From Paraburkholderia sp041321145 (GTDB lineage Bacteria > Pseudomonadota > Gammaproteobacteria > Burkholderiales > Burkholderiaceae), in contig NZ_JBGGWA010000002.1 in NCBI RefSeq assembly GCF_041321145.1, forward strand, positions 310,001 through 374,000: a DNA stretch of 64,000 bases, in the 5' to 3' direction. Positions 42,188 through 50,447 of the stretch are shown piece by piece. Under the pieces are notes generated by a model, which saw only the letters and a list, made by a program, of their open reading frames with translations, did no database searches and was not told where the DNA came from. Within the stretch, counting starts at the first letter, position 1. Each line of letters opens with the position of its first letter. The translations under genes and the position numbers were made by a program.

Positions 42188-42228
42188 ATAAAAAGGCCAT
42201 CGCGGACAAATCCCGCGATGGCCTTTTT
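42188..42228. terminator. Bidirectional terminator between nadB and nadC
   Basis: AAAAAGGCCATCGCGG, loop ACAAAT, CCCGCGATGGCCTTTTT: a stem of about 12 bp with A and T runs between convergent genes. Confidence 0.95.
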
Positions 42229-42257
42229 CATCGGCTTCGACAGCTTATGCACTCACC

Positions 42258-43157
42258 TCAGACAACCCGCATCGAGTAATCCGTTGCGCGCACGTCCTTG
42301 GTCAGCGCACCGATCGACACACGATCGACGCCCGTTTCCGCAATCGTCCGCACCGTCTCGAAGTTCACGCCGCCCGAGACCTCCAGCACCGCCCGCCCTG
42401 CCGTGATGCGGACCGCGTCGCGCATCGCGTCGAACGAGAAGTTGTCCAGCAGAATCGACTGCGCGTGATGCGCCAACGCCGCTTCCAATTGCTCCAGTGT
42501 CTCGACTTCGATCTGGATCGATACGCCCGCATTCAACGCGAGCGCTGCGTCCATTGCCGCCCCGACACCGCCGGCTGCGGCAATGTGGTTTTCCTTGATC
42601 AGAATGCCGTCATACAACGCGAGCCGTTGATTCGCGCCGCCCCCGACACGCACCGCGTACTTCTGCGCGAGCCGCAAACCCGGCAAGGTTTTGCGTGTAT
42701 CGAGGATGCGCGTTTGCGTATGAGCGATAGCGTCGACATAGCGGCGCGTTGCGCTCGCCACGCCCGACAACAGTTGCAAGAAGTTCAGCGCATTGCGTTC
42801 AGCGGTCAACAGCGCGCGGACCGGACCGCGTAGCTCACAGACGGGCGAGTCAGCCGTCATCCGATCGCCCTCGCGATAACACCACCGCACGTCAATGCGC
42901 GGATCGACCTGGCGCATCACCGTGTTGAACCAGGGCACGCCGCACAGCACAGCATCTTCACGCACGATGATGCGTGCATCGCGCACGTCGCCCGCAGGGA
43001 CAAGGCGGCCGGTCTGATCGCCTGCGCCGACATCTTCGGCGAGAGCGTCAGTCACGTTGCGCGCCAACGCAGCCTCGAATGCCGCGCCGTACTGCGCCTG
43101 AATTTCAGCGAACAGCGGCGACACCGCTTCCAACTGATTGCGTTCCACCGCACCCAT
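42258..43157 (-). CDS. nadC: Nicotinate-nucleotide diphosphorylase (carboxylating) NadC
   Basis: A 299-residue quinolinate phosphoribosyltransferase, producing nicotinate mononucleotide from quinolinate and PRPP. It has AERNALNFLQLLSGVAS, TRKTLPGLRLAQKYAVRVGGGANQRLALYDGILIKENHI, and the C-terminal EVSGGVNFETVRTIAETGVDRVSIGALT. It overlaps the nadA stop by one base (TAATG), implying translational coupling. Confidence 0.97.
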   Translation of the reverse strand: MGAVERNQLEAVSPLFAEIQAQYGAAFEAALARNVTDALAEDVGAGDQTGRLVPAGDVRDARIIVREDAVLCGVPWFNTVMRQVDPRIDVRWCYREGDRMTADSPVCELRGPVRALLTAERNALNFLQLLSGVASATRRYVDAIAHTQTRILDTRKTLPGLRLAQKYAVRVGGGANQRLALYDGILIKENHIAAAGGVGAAMDAALALNAGVSIQIEVETLEQLEAALAHHAQSILLDNFSFDAMRDAVRITAGRAVLEVSGGVNFETVRTIAETGVDRVSIGALTKDVRATDYSMRVV

Positions 43158-44296
43158 TAGGCTGCTCCCACGTTCGAATACAGTTGCGCGTCACGCGCGA
43201 GATCGCCACTGGCCTGCACGCGCTTCTTGTGACGCGCCGCGAAGTCGAGCATCCGGTCGATCGGCAGTCGCGCCCGCTCGCCGATCGCACGGTCGACGAC
43301 GATCTCGTTGTGGCCGCGTTCGAGCACATCGGCCAGATTGGCGAGGCCGTTCATCGCCATCCACGGGCAGTGCGCGCAGCTCTTGCAGGTCGCGCTGTTG
43401 CCCGCCGTCGGCGCGGCGATCAACGTCTTGCCGGGTGCGGCGAGCTGCATCTTATGCAGAATGCCGAGATCGGTCGCCACGATGAAATGCGTGGCGTCGA
43501 GTTTTTGCGCGGCGTCGATGAGTTGGGTTGTCGAACCCACCACGTCCGCTTGTGCAACCACATTGGCCGGCGACTCCGGATGCACCAGCACTTTCGCGCC
43601 CGGATATTCGGCGCGCAGCAGATCGAGTTCGATGCCTTTGAACTCGTCATGTACGAGACAGGAGCCCTGCCACAGCAACATGTCCGCGCCGGTCTTGCTC
43701 TGGATATAGTTGCCAAGGTGCCGATCTGGCGCCCAGATGATCTTTTCGCCGCGCGCATGCAGATCTGCGACGATTTCCAGACCGATGGACGACGTCACCA
43801 TCCAGTCGGCGCGCGCCTTGACGGCCGCGCTAGTGTTGGCGTACACGACCACCGTGCGATCGGGATGAGCGTCGCAGAAAGCCGAGAACTCATCGACTGG
43901 ACAACCGAGATCAAGCGAACAGGTCGCATCGAGATCGGGCATCAGAATGCGTTTGTCCGGACTCAGGATTTTCGCGGTCTCGCCCATGAAGCGCACGCCC
44001 GCGACTACCAGTGTTTGCGCCTCATGATCGCGGCCAAAGCGCGCCATCTCCAGCGAGTCGGCCACGCAGCCACCGGTTTCGTCGGCGAGCTCCTGCAATT
44101 CGGCGTCGACATAGTAATGCGCGACGAGCACCGCTTTCTCGCGCTTAAGCAATGCGCGGATGCGCTCCTTTAGCGCCGTCTTCTCTTTCGCCGACGGCAC
44201 GTCGGGCACCTTCGCCCACGCCTGCCCGATCCCGCAGGTCGTGCCCTGCGCCTGTGGCCGGTCGTATTCGACGGTCCTGATCGCCTGCTGATCCAT
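43157..44296 (-). CDS. nadA: Quinolinate synthase NadA
   Basis: A 379-residue 4Fe-4S enzyme that condenses iminoaspartate with dihydroxyacetone phosphate to quinolinate. It has VAHYYVDAELQELADETGG, the Cys region DLDATCSLDLGCP, VVYANTSAAVKARADWMVTSS, HPESPANVVAQAD and the C-terminal CKSCAHCPWMAMNGL. ATG 44296 (MDQQAIRTVEY) has AGAGGAGAT upstream; the frame extends 29 codons further without support. First gene of nadA-nadC. Confidence 0.97.
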   Translation of the reverse strand: MDQQAIRTVEYDRPQAQGTTCGIGQAWAKVPDVPSAKEKTALKERIRALLKREKAVLVAHYYVDAELQELADETGGCVADSLEMARFGRDHEAQTLVVAGVRFMGETAKILSPDKRILMPDLDATCSLDLGCPVDEFSAFCDAHPDRTVVVYANTSAAVKARADWMVTSSIGLEIVADLHARGEKIIWAPDRHLGNYIQSKTGADMLLWQGSCLVHDEFKGIELDLLRAEYPGAKVLVHPESPANVVAQADVVGSTTQLIDAAQKLDATHFIVATDLGILHKMQLAAPGKTLIAAPTAGNSATCKSCAHCPWMAMNGLANLADVLERGHNEIVVDRAIGERARLPIDRMLDFAARHKKRVQASGDLARDAQLYSNVGAA

Positions 44297-44370
44297 GATC
44301 TCCTCTGCCTTCGCTTTGCCGCTGCGGACCGTCAATCGCGTGTCGTTGCAGTTTCCGCAGCCCAAAAAGC

Positions 44371-44394
44371 AAAACCCCGCCAACGCGGGGTTTT
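44371..44394 (-). terminator. Terminator after the desaturase gene
   Basis: AAAACCCCGC, loop CAA-type, GCGGGGTTTT, 33 bp past the desaturase stop and ahead of nadA. Symmetric A and T runs. Confidence 0.88.
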
Positions 44395-44426
44395 GTGACG
44401 TAACGAAATTTTAATGGATTTCGCGA

Positions 44427-45623
44427 TCAAGCATAACGTCGCAGGCGCATCGCAAATTCTTGCAGCGCTTTAATACCGCTCTGCTCGGCACGATGACACC
44501 AGTCTTGCAACTGAACCAGCAGTTGATCGCGCGACGCATTCGAGCGCTCCCACATCGCCGCCAACTCATTGCGCATGTCGATATAGGTCTTGAGCTTCTG
44601 GCTGTTCGCGAAGATCTGCGGCAGCTGGCGCTTCTGCGGTTCATCGAGACCCGCTTCTTCCTTGTGGAACCAGCTACGCGCACCGCGCATCACCTGATAT
44701 TTCTCACGCGCGCCCACTTCCTTCAGATGCGCCAATTCCTGGCGGTACGCGCGCTTGAGCGCCTTGCCGTAACGCGCCATCACTTCGTAGCGGTTCGCCA
44801 GCACGGCCTGCAGCGTGTCCTGATCGAGAACGAGCTTGCCGGTGGTCAGACGGGGCGTGGGCGCGATCTTCTTCACCTTGGCCAGACGGAACGCCGACAT
44901 GATACGGATGTACATCCAGCCGATATCGAACTCGTACCACTTGTTCGACAGCTTGGCCGACGTCGCATACGTGTGGTGATTGTTATGCAGCTCTTCACCG
45001 CCAATGAGGATGCCCCACGGGAAGATGTTCGTGCTGGCATCCGACGAATTGAAGTTGCGGTAGCCCCAGAAGTGCGCGAGGCCGTTGACCACACCGGCTG
45101 CCCAGAACGGAATCCATACCATCTGCACGGCCCAGATCGTCAGGCCGACGACGCCGAACAGCGCGACGTTCAGCACCATCATCAGGCTCACGCCGAGAAT
45201 CGGGTACTTGGTGTAGACGTTGCGTTCCATCCAGTCATTCGGCGTGCCGTGACTGAACTTGCGCATCGTTTCTTCGTTCTTGGCTTCGGAACGGTACAGT
45301 TCCGCGCCTTCGAGCAACACCTTCCAGATGCCGCGCGTTTGCGGGCTGTGCGGATCTTCTTCGGTCTCGCACTTGGCGTGGTGCTTACGGTGAATCGCAG
45401 CCCACTGGCCGGTCAGCATGCCGGTGGTCATCCACAGCCAGAAGCGGAAGAAATGGCTGACGACCGGATGCAGCTCCAGCGCGCGGTGCGCCTGGCAGCG
45501 ATGCAGATAGACCGTCACGCCAATGATCGTGATGTGTGTCGCGACCAGTGTGTACAGCACAAGTTGCCACCACGAGAAGTGGAGCAAACCGTGGGCAAGG
45601 AAATCGAGCAAAGAATTCAACAA
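44427..45623 (-). CDS. Membrane fatty-acid (acyl-CoA/phospholipid) desaturase
   Basis: A 398-residue membrane di-iron desaturase of the delta-9 type. The three histidine boxes are present: HRCQAH, HRKHH and HNNHH, placed among hydrophobic helices (HITIIGVTVYLHR..., PFWAAGVVNGLAHFWGYRNF). The last 150 residues form a charged, helical C-terminal extension of uncertain role. The enzyme would introduce a double bond into membrane acyl chains, aiding fluidity control. It is transcribed alone, with a terminator. Confidence 0.9.
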   Translation of the reverse strand: MLNSLLDFLAHGLLHFSWWQLVLYTLVATHITIIGVTVYLHRCQAHRALELHPVVSHFFRFWLWMTTGMLTGQWAAIHRKHHAKCETEEDPHSPQTRGIWKVLLEGAELYRSEAKNEETMRKFSHGTPNDWMERNVYTKYPILGVSLMMVLNVALFGVVGLTIWAVQMVWIPFWAAGVVNGLAHFWGYRNFNSSDASTNIFPWGILIGGEELHNNHHTYATSAKLSNKWYEFDIGWMYIRIMSAFRLAKVKKIAPTPRLTTGKLVLDQDTLQAVLANRYEVMARYGKALKRAYRQELAHLKEVGAREKYQVMRGARSWFHKEEAGLDEPQKRQLPQIFANSQKLKTYIDMRNELAAMWERSNASRDQLLVQLQDWCHRAEQSGIKALQEFAMRLRRYA

Positions 45624-45826
45624 GGCAATTTACCTGTGGAACAAGAGACGCCAGACACACGCAAAATGCGCGTGTCAAGAAAGTGAAAGCATACAGCGGG
45701 ATTGGACGACATTCTACTTGAAGCGTTCCAAGTGTTTGTAACAAATAGGGATTTTTTGTGCGACATCAATCGGAAGGAACCCGCCGCAGGTCTTTTTCAG
45801 ACCCGCCGGCGGGTTCGAAGCGCCCG

Positions 45827-47182
45827 TCAGTGGGCGCCGTCGGCCTCATTAGCCGCGGGCGCGGTCATTGTTACCGCATGCGGCATCGCGTCGCTCATGT
45901 TGCCGACGATTCGCACTTCGCGTTGCGCAAAGGGAATTGAGATGTCGTGTTCGGAGAACAAACGCCATATGTTGCGATTGACGGTCGAGCGCACGCTCGA
46001 CGTGCCGGTCGCCGCGTCTTCGATCCAGAAGCCCAATTCGAGATTGATGCCGTCGGCGCCGAAGCTCGCCAGGTAAGGCGTGGGCGCCGGCTCCTGAAGC
46101 ACCCGCGCGACGTCGTGAGCAGCTTGGACAAGCAGCGCCATCGCCTGCTCGACGTCGGACGTGTACGCGACCTGCACGGCCACCTTGGCGTAACCGCGCG
46201 TCTGATAGGAAGACTGGTTCTGCACCACGTCCGTAATCAGCTTTTCGTTCGGAATCAGCGTCTCAATCCCGTCCAGCCCACGCACCACCGTATAGCGCGT
46301 GCGAATCTGCGTGACCCTGCCCTGCAGGCCGCTGACGTTGATCGTGTCGCCGATGCGCAGCGACCGGTCGATCAGGATGATGAAACCGGACACATAATTG
46401 CTGGCGATCTTCTGCAGCCCGAACCCGAGCCCGACACCCAGCGCGCCGCCGAACACGCCCAACACCGTAATGTCGATGCCGACCAGCGACAGACTGATCA
46501 GCACCGCCGCCAGCACGAAAGCTGCGCGGCCGACGCGCGCCACCACGACCTTGAGGTTGGCGTCGAGCGTCTTCGAGCGCATCAGGCGGTCTTCGAACGT
46601 GGCCCCGAGCCACATCGCGACGATCATCGTCACGCAGACCCACAGGAGGCCCGTGGTGAGCGAGAGCAGCGTCATGTGCGCGTTGGCGACCCTGAAGCGC
46701 ACGCTCGCCATCCACGCGATCACGTCTTCCTGAATGCCCATCACGGTGAGCACCATGCCGATCCACACCACCAGCGAGACGATCTTCTCGACCAGGAACA
46801 GCCACGGATGCGTCTCGCCGTCGTGACTAAACACGCGTCGCGCGAAGAAAAACACGATGTAAATCAAGCCGATGCCGAACAGCGGCACCAGCGCCAGATC
46901 GAGCAGCGCGGTATGCATGAACTGGCCGGTGATCGCCCGTGCAAGCCAGACAAGCGCCGCGCCGATCAACGGAAAGAACGCGCGGTTCAGGCTTTCCGCG
47001 CCGAAGCGCAGCGTCTGGTAACGCGTCTGCCGGCGCAGATCGAGCGTTCGGCGCAGCAGGCGCGCGAGCAGCCATGCAGTGACCAGCGTCCCGAGCAGGA
47101 CGCTGATTTGCCATAGCATCACCGATTGGCCGAAGTCGTGCGCGAGGTCGCCGAACATATGAGAAAAAATGCGGTTTTGCAT
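45827..47182 (-). CDS. MscS-family mechanosensitive channel protein
   Basis: A 451-residue protein with about five or six N-terminal hydrophobic helices. The MscS pore helix and beta domain follow: LGVFGGALGVGLGFGLQKIASNYVSGFIILIDRSLRIGDTINVSGLQGRVTQIRTRYTVVRGLDGIETLIPNEKLITD. The C-terminal alpha/beta part (VAVQVAYTSDVEQAMALL...) is typical. It should open under membrane tension to release solutes on osmotic downshift. A long hairpin (45778-45816) lies past the stop but has no T run. Confidence 0.9.
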   Translation of the reverse strand: MQNRIFSHMFGDLAHDFGQSVMLWQISVLLGTLVTAWLLARLLRRTLDLRRQTRYQTLRFGAESLNRAFFPLIGAALVWLARAITGQFMHTALLDLALVPLFGIGLIYIVFFFARRVFSHDGETHPWLFLVEKIVSLVVWIGMVLTVMGIQEDVIAWMASVRFRVANAHMTLLSLTTGLLWVCVTMIVAMWLGATFEDRLMRSKTLDANLKVVVARVGRAAFVLAAVLISLSLVGIDITVLGVFGGALGVGLGFGLQKIASNYVSGFIILIDRSLRIGDTINVSGLQGRVTQIRTRYTVVRGLDGIETLIPNEKLITDVVQNQSSYQTRGYAKVAVQVAYTSDVEQAMALLVQAAHDVARVLQEPAPTPYLASFGADGINLELGFWIEDAATGTSSVRSTVNRNIWRLFSEHDISIPFAQREVRIVGNMSDAMPHAVTMTAPAANEADGAH

Positions 47183-47255
47183 GATGTCGCGAAAATCGCC
47201 GGCGCGCCCTGTTCAGCAGAAGAACGCGGGCACGCCGACCAAGCCATTGCACCCG

Positions 47256-48515
47256 TTAGCTCTGGCGTTCCAGCACGGCGGCGAAGAAGCCGTCGGTTGC
47301 GTGGCGGTGCGGCCACAGCGACAGGTAGTCGCCCATTTCCAGCTCGATGCGTTGCTCGGCCAGCACATCACGCGCGGGCACCAGTGCGAAGTCCGGATGG
47401 TCGGTGAGGAATTGCTGCACGACAGCTTCGTTTTCCGCTTCCAGAATCGAGCAGGTTGCGTAGATGAGACGGCCGCCCTTCTTCACCAGACGCGAGGCGC
47501 TGGCCAGAATCGACGCCTGCTTCGGCGCCAGCTCGGCAACCGAATCCGGCGACTGGCGCCATTTGAGGTCGGGATTGCGGCGCAGGGTCCCCAAGCCGCT
47601 GCACGGCGCGTCGACCAGCACGCGGTCGATCTTGCCGGCCAGACGCTTGATCTTGGCATCGTGTTCGCTGTCGATCAGCACCGGGTTCACATTGGACAGC
47701 CCGCTGCGCGCAAGGCGCGGCTTGAGCTTGGCCAGACGCCGTTCGGAGATATCGAATGCGTACAGACGCCCGGTAGAGCGCATCGCAGCGCCCAGCGCCA
47801 GCGTCTTGCCGCCCGCGCCCGCGCAGAAGTCGACAATCATCTCCCCGCGCTTGGGCGCGACCAGCGAGCACAGCAACTGGCTGCCTTCGTCCTGGACTTC
47901 GACCCAGCCGTGCTGGAACGCGTCGAGCTTGGTGAGCGGCGGCTTGCCGACCACCCGCACGCCAAACGGCGCAAACGGCGTCGCCTCGCCTTCGATGCCC
48001 GCCTTCGACAGTGCGTTCAGCACGTCGTCGCGGCTTGCCTTGATCGGGTTCGCGCGCAGATCCAGCGGCGCCGGGTAGTTCAGCGCGGCGGCCAGTTGCG
48101 CCAGTTCCGCAGGCTCGAAACGCTTGGAGAGCGCCTGATAGATCCAGTCGGGCAGATTCAGGCGAATCCGCAGCGGCAGGCTTTCCGGGTCGATCCTTGC
48201 GACGTGTTCGAGCCAATGCGACTCGGTTTCCGAGACAAACGGCTTGAGCGCCGTGCGCCCCGCCGTCTGCATCAGTCCCAGCAAGGCCATGCGGCGGGCC
48301 GGACTGCCCGCGCCGCCTTCGGCCAGATGGGCAAACTCCATCCGGCGGCGCAGCACCGCGAAGACTGCCTCGGCGATCACGCCCCGTTCGCCGTGCCCGA
48401 GCTTGGGGTGGGCGCGGAAAAAGCGGCTCGTCGTGGCGTCGGCCGGGCCGTTCAGCTTCAAGACTTCAGCCAGCAAAGTCTCGGTTTGTCCAATCAAAAA
48501 ACCATGTAATCTCAT
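47256..48515 (-). CDS. RsmB/NOP-family RNA cytosine methyltransferase
   Basis: A 419-residue SAM-dependent m5C methyltransferase. The SAM-binding part VDFCAGAGGKTLALGAAM is followed by the PC motif VDAPCSGLGTLRRNPDLKWR and the second catalytic cysteine in YATCSILEAENE. An N-terminal helical region resembles NusB-like or partial RsmB domains, so it is RsmB-like but may be a paralogue with another RNA target. ATG 48515 overlaps the purN stop by four bases. Confidence 0.88.
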   Translation of the reverse strand: MRLHGFLIGQTETLLAEVLKLNGPADATTSRFFRAHPKLGHGERGVIAEAVFAVLRRRMEFAHLAEGGAGSPARRMALLGLMQTAGRTALKPFVSETESHWLEHVARIDPESLPLRIRLNLPDWIYQALSKRFEPAELAQLAAALNYPAPLDLRANPIKASRDDVLNALSKAGIEGEATPFAPFGVRVVGKPPLTKLDAFQHGWVEVQDEGSQLLCSLVAPKRGEMIVDFCAGAGGKTLALGAAMRSTGRLYAFDISERRLAKLKPRLARSGLSNVNPVLIDSEHDAKIKRLAGKIDRVLVDAPCSGLGTLRRNPDLKWRQSPDSVAELAPKQASILASASRLVKKGGRLIYATCSILEAENEAVVQQFLTDHPDFALVPARDVLAEQRIELEMGDYLSLWPHRHATDGFFAAVLERQS

Positions 48516-49165
48516 GCGCCCTCTCCGGCGGTGTGACCGGCAAAGAGCCATTGCGGCTCCGGCGGCGTAAGCGTGACGCGCAAGCCGTCGAGAGCAAGAC
48601 GCCCTTCGACGAACCAGCGCACCGCGCGTGGATAAATAATGTGTTCGGTTGCCAGCACGCGTTCGGCGAGCGTGGCGGCGGTGTCGCCTGACTCGACGGG
48701 GACCGCCGCCTGCGCGACGATCGGCCCGTGATCGAGCTGCGACGTGACAAAATGCACTGACGCGCCGTGCAGCCGCACGCCGGCGTCAAGCGCCTGTTGA
48801 TGCGTTTTCAGACCCGGAAAGCTCGGGAGCAGCGACGGATGCACGTTCAGCATGCGTCCGGCGTAATGGTCGACGAAACCGGCCGTGAGCACCCGCATGA
48901 AGCCGGCGAGCGCTACCAGATCAGGCGCGAAGGCGTCGATTTCGCGCGCGAGCGCGGCGTCGAAGCTGTCGCGCTCGGGAAACTGGCGGTGATCGACCAC
49001 CGCCGTGGCAATACCGTGCGACGCAGCGAACGCAAGGCCCGCAGCGTCAGGACGGTTGGCAATCACGGCGGCGACCTGCGCCGGCCAGCCTTCGTCCGCG
49101 CAGGCGCGAATGATAGCTTCCATGTTGCTTCCCCGTCCGGAAATCAGGATGACGAGTTTTTTCAT
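48512..49165 (-). CDS. purN: Phosphoribosylglycinamide formyltransferase PurN
   Basis: A 217-residue folate-dependent GAR transformylase in purine synthesis. It has VILISGRGSNMEAII, the catalytic Asn/His region MLNVHPSLLPSFPGLKTHQQALDAGVRLHGASVHFVTSQLDHGPIVAQAAVPV, and a standard C-terminal tail. It begins a two-gene unit with the RNA methylase, and is divergent from ribF. Confidence 0.96.
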   Translation of the reverse strand: MKKLVILISGRGSNMEAIIRACADEGWPAQVAAVIANRPDAAGLAFAASHGIATAVVDHRQFPERDSFDAALAREIDAFAPDLVALAGFMRVLTAGFVDHYAGRMLNVHPSLLPSFPGLKTHQQALDAGVRLHGASVHFVTSQLDHGPIVAQAAVPVESGDTAATLAERVLATEHIIYPRAVRWFVEGRLALDGLRVTLTPPEPQWLFAGHTAGEGA

Positions 49166-49230
49166 CCGCGGATTTTATCATTCGGAGGCCCCGAAACCGT
49201 GACGCGCCGCCGTCTCCTGCGCTGAGCGTT

Positions 49231-49236
49231 TATAAT
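49231..49236 (+). promoter_or_regulatory. Likely -10 element of the ribF promoter
   Basis: TATAAT lies 46 bp before the GTG start, within the purN-ribF gap. No good -35 hexamer is seen at the proper spacing. Confidence 0.4.
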
Positions 49237-49282
49237 CGTTTGTTTTGCGGCATCCTGGCCGCCCTACCTCAAACCCGCTATC

Positions 49283-50278
49283 GTGAGAGTCTTCCGCGGT
49301 CTTCCCAATGCCGAAAGCCGTGCGCCCTGCGCACTGACCATCGGCAACTTCGACGGTGTCCACCGCGGCCATCAGGCTTTGCTCGCCCACGTCCGGGCCG
49401 CAGCCGATGCACGCGGCCTGCCCGTCTGCGTGATGACCTTCGAGCCGCACCCACGCGAATTCTTCAACCCCGCCGGCGCGCCGCCGCGTATCGCGATGCT
49501 GCGCGACAAGCTCGAGGCGCTGCGTACCAACGGCGTCGACCGGGTCGTGGTCGAGCATTTCAATCACACCTTCGCGAGCCAGTCGCCGGATACGTTCGTC
49601 GAACGGATCATCGTCAACGGCCTGCATGCGCGCTGGGTGATGATCGGCGACGATTTCCGCTATGGCGCCAAGCGCGCGGGCGATTTCGCGTCGCTCAAGG
49701 CCGCGGGCCAGCAATACGGTTTCGAGGTCGAACAAATGGCCACCGTGGCCGATCCGTCCGGCGCGCGCATTTCCAGCTCGGGCGTGCGCGCGGCGCTGGT
49801 GGCGGGCGATCTTGATTCGGCCCGTGCCGCGCTCGGCCGCGATTACCTGATCAGCGGCCACGTGGTGCACGGCATGAAGCTTGGCCGCGACCTCGGTTTC
49901 CCCACGCTCAATGTGCCGATTGCGCACAAGCGCCCGGCGCTCGCCGGCATTTTCGTCGTGCGCGTGCACGGCGTGGCGGACGAACCGCTGCCCGGTGTCG
50001 CAAGCCTCGGCCTGCGCCCCACCGTCGACGATTCCGGCCGCGTGCTGCTCGAAGTGCATTTGCTTGACTGGCACGGCGACGCGTATGGCAAACTCGTGCG
50101 CGTCGAATTCCTGAAGAAGCTGCGCGACGAGGAAAAGTACGTCGACCTCGAAACGCTGACCGCCGCCATCGCGCGCGACGTCGCCAATGCGCGCGCGTGG
50201 TTCGCGGCCGTCGGCGCCGGCACGCCGGGCAGCCGTTCCACCGGTTTCGCCACCTCGGCCACCGACCGAATTAGATAG
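49283..50278 (+). CDS. ribF: Bifunctional riboflavin kinase/FAD synthetase RibF
   Basis: A 331-residue enzyme converting riboflavin to FMN and then FAD. The N-terminal nucleotidyltransferase has LTIGNFDGVHRGHQALL and the ISSSGVRAAL site; the C-terminal kinase domain begins about YLISGHVVHGMKLGRDLGFPTLNV. The start is GTG 49283. It leads the ribF-ileS-lspA group, an order conserved across many proteobacteria. Confidence 0.96.
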   Translation: MRVFRGLPNAESRAPCALTIGNFDGVHRGHQALLAHVRAAADARGLPVCVMTFEPHPREFFNPAGAPPRIAMLRDKLEALRTNGVDRVVVEHFNHTFASQSPDTFVERIIVNGLHARWVMIGDDFRYGAKRAGDFASLKAAGQQYGFEVEQMATVADPSGARISSSGVRAALVAGDLDSARAALGRDYLISGHVVHGMKLGRDLGFPTLNVPIAHKRPALAGIFVVRVHGVADEPLPGVASLGLRPTVDDSGRVLLEVHLLDWHGDAYGKLVRVEFLKKLRDEEKYVDLETLTAAIARDVANARAWFAAVGAGTPGSRSTGFATSATDRIR

Positions 50279-50447
50279 CCGCCGCGGTACATGCGAGCGC
50301 ACTGAGTGCTGCATGTACCCACCGCTGCGCGCATCGAAGGGCGTCCGTGGATCACGCGACATGCCTGCCGGGCGCGCCCCACGCCCTGCGCATCTTGCGC
50401 ATACCGCAGCTCTGCTGCGCATAGAAAGAATTCACCGCGACCTCATC

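Noticed and set aside
50279..50447. Possible isoleucine leader or T-box before ileS
   Set aside because: No Ile-codon-rich ORF and no terminator/antiterminator pair. T-boxes are not expected in proteobacteria.
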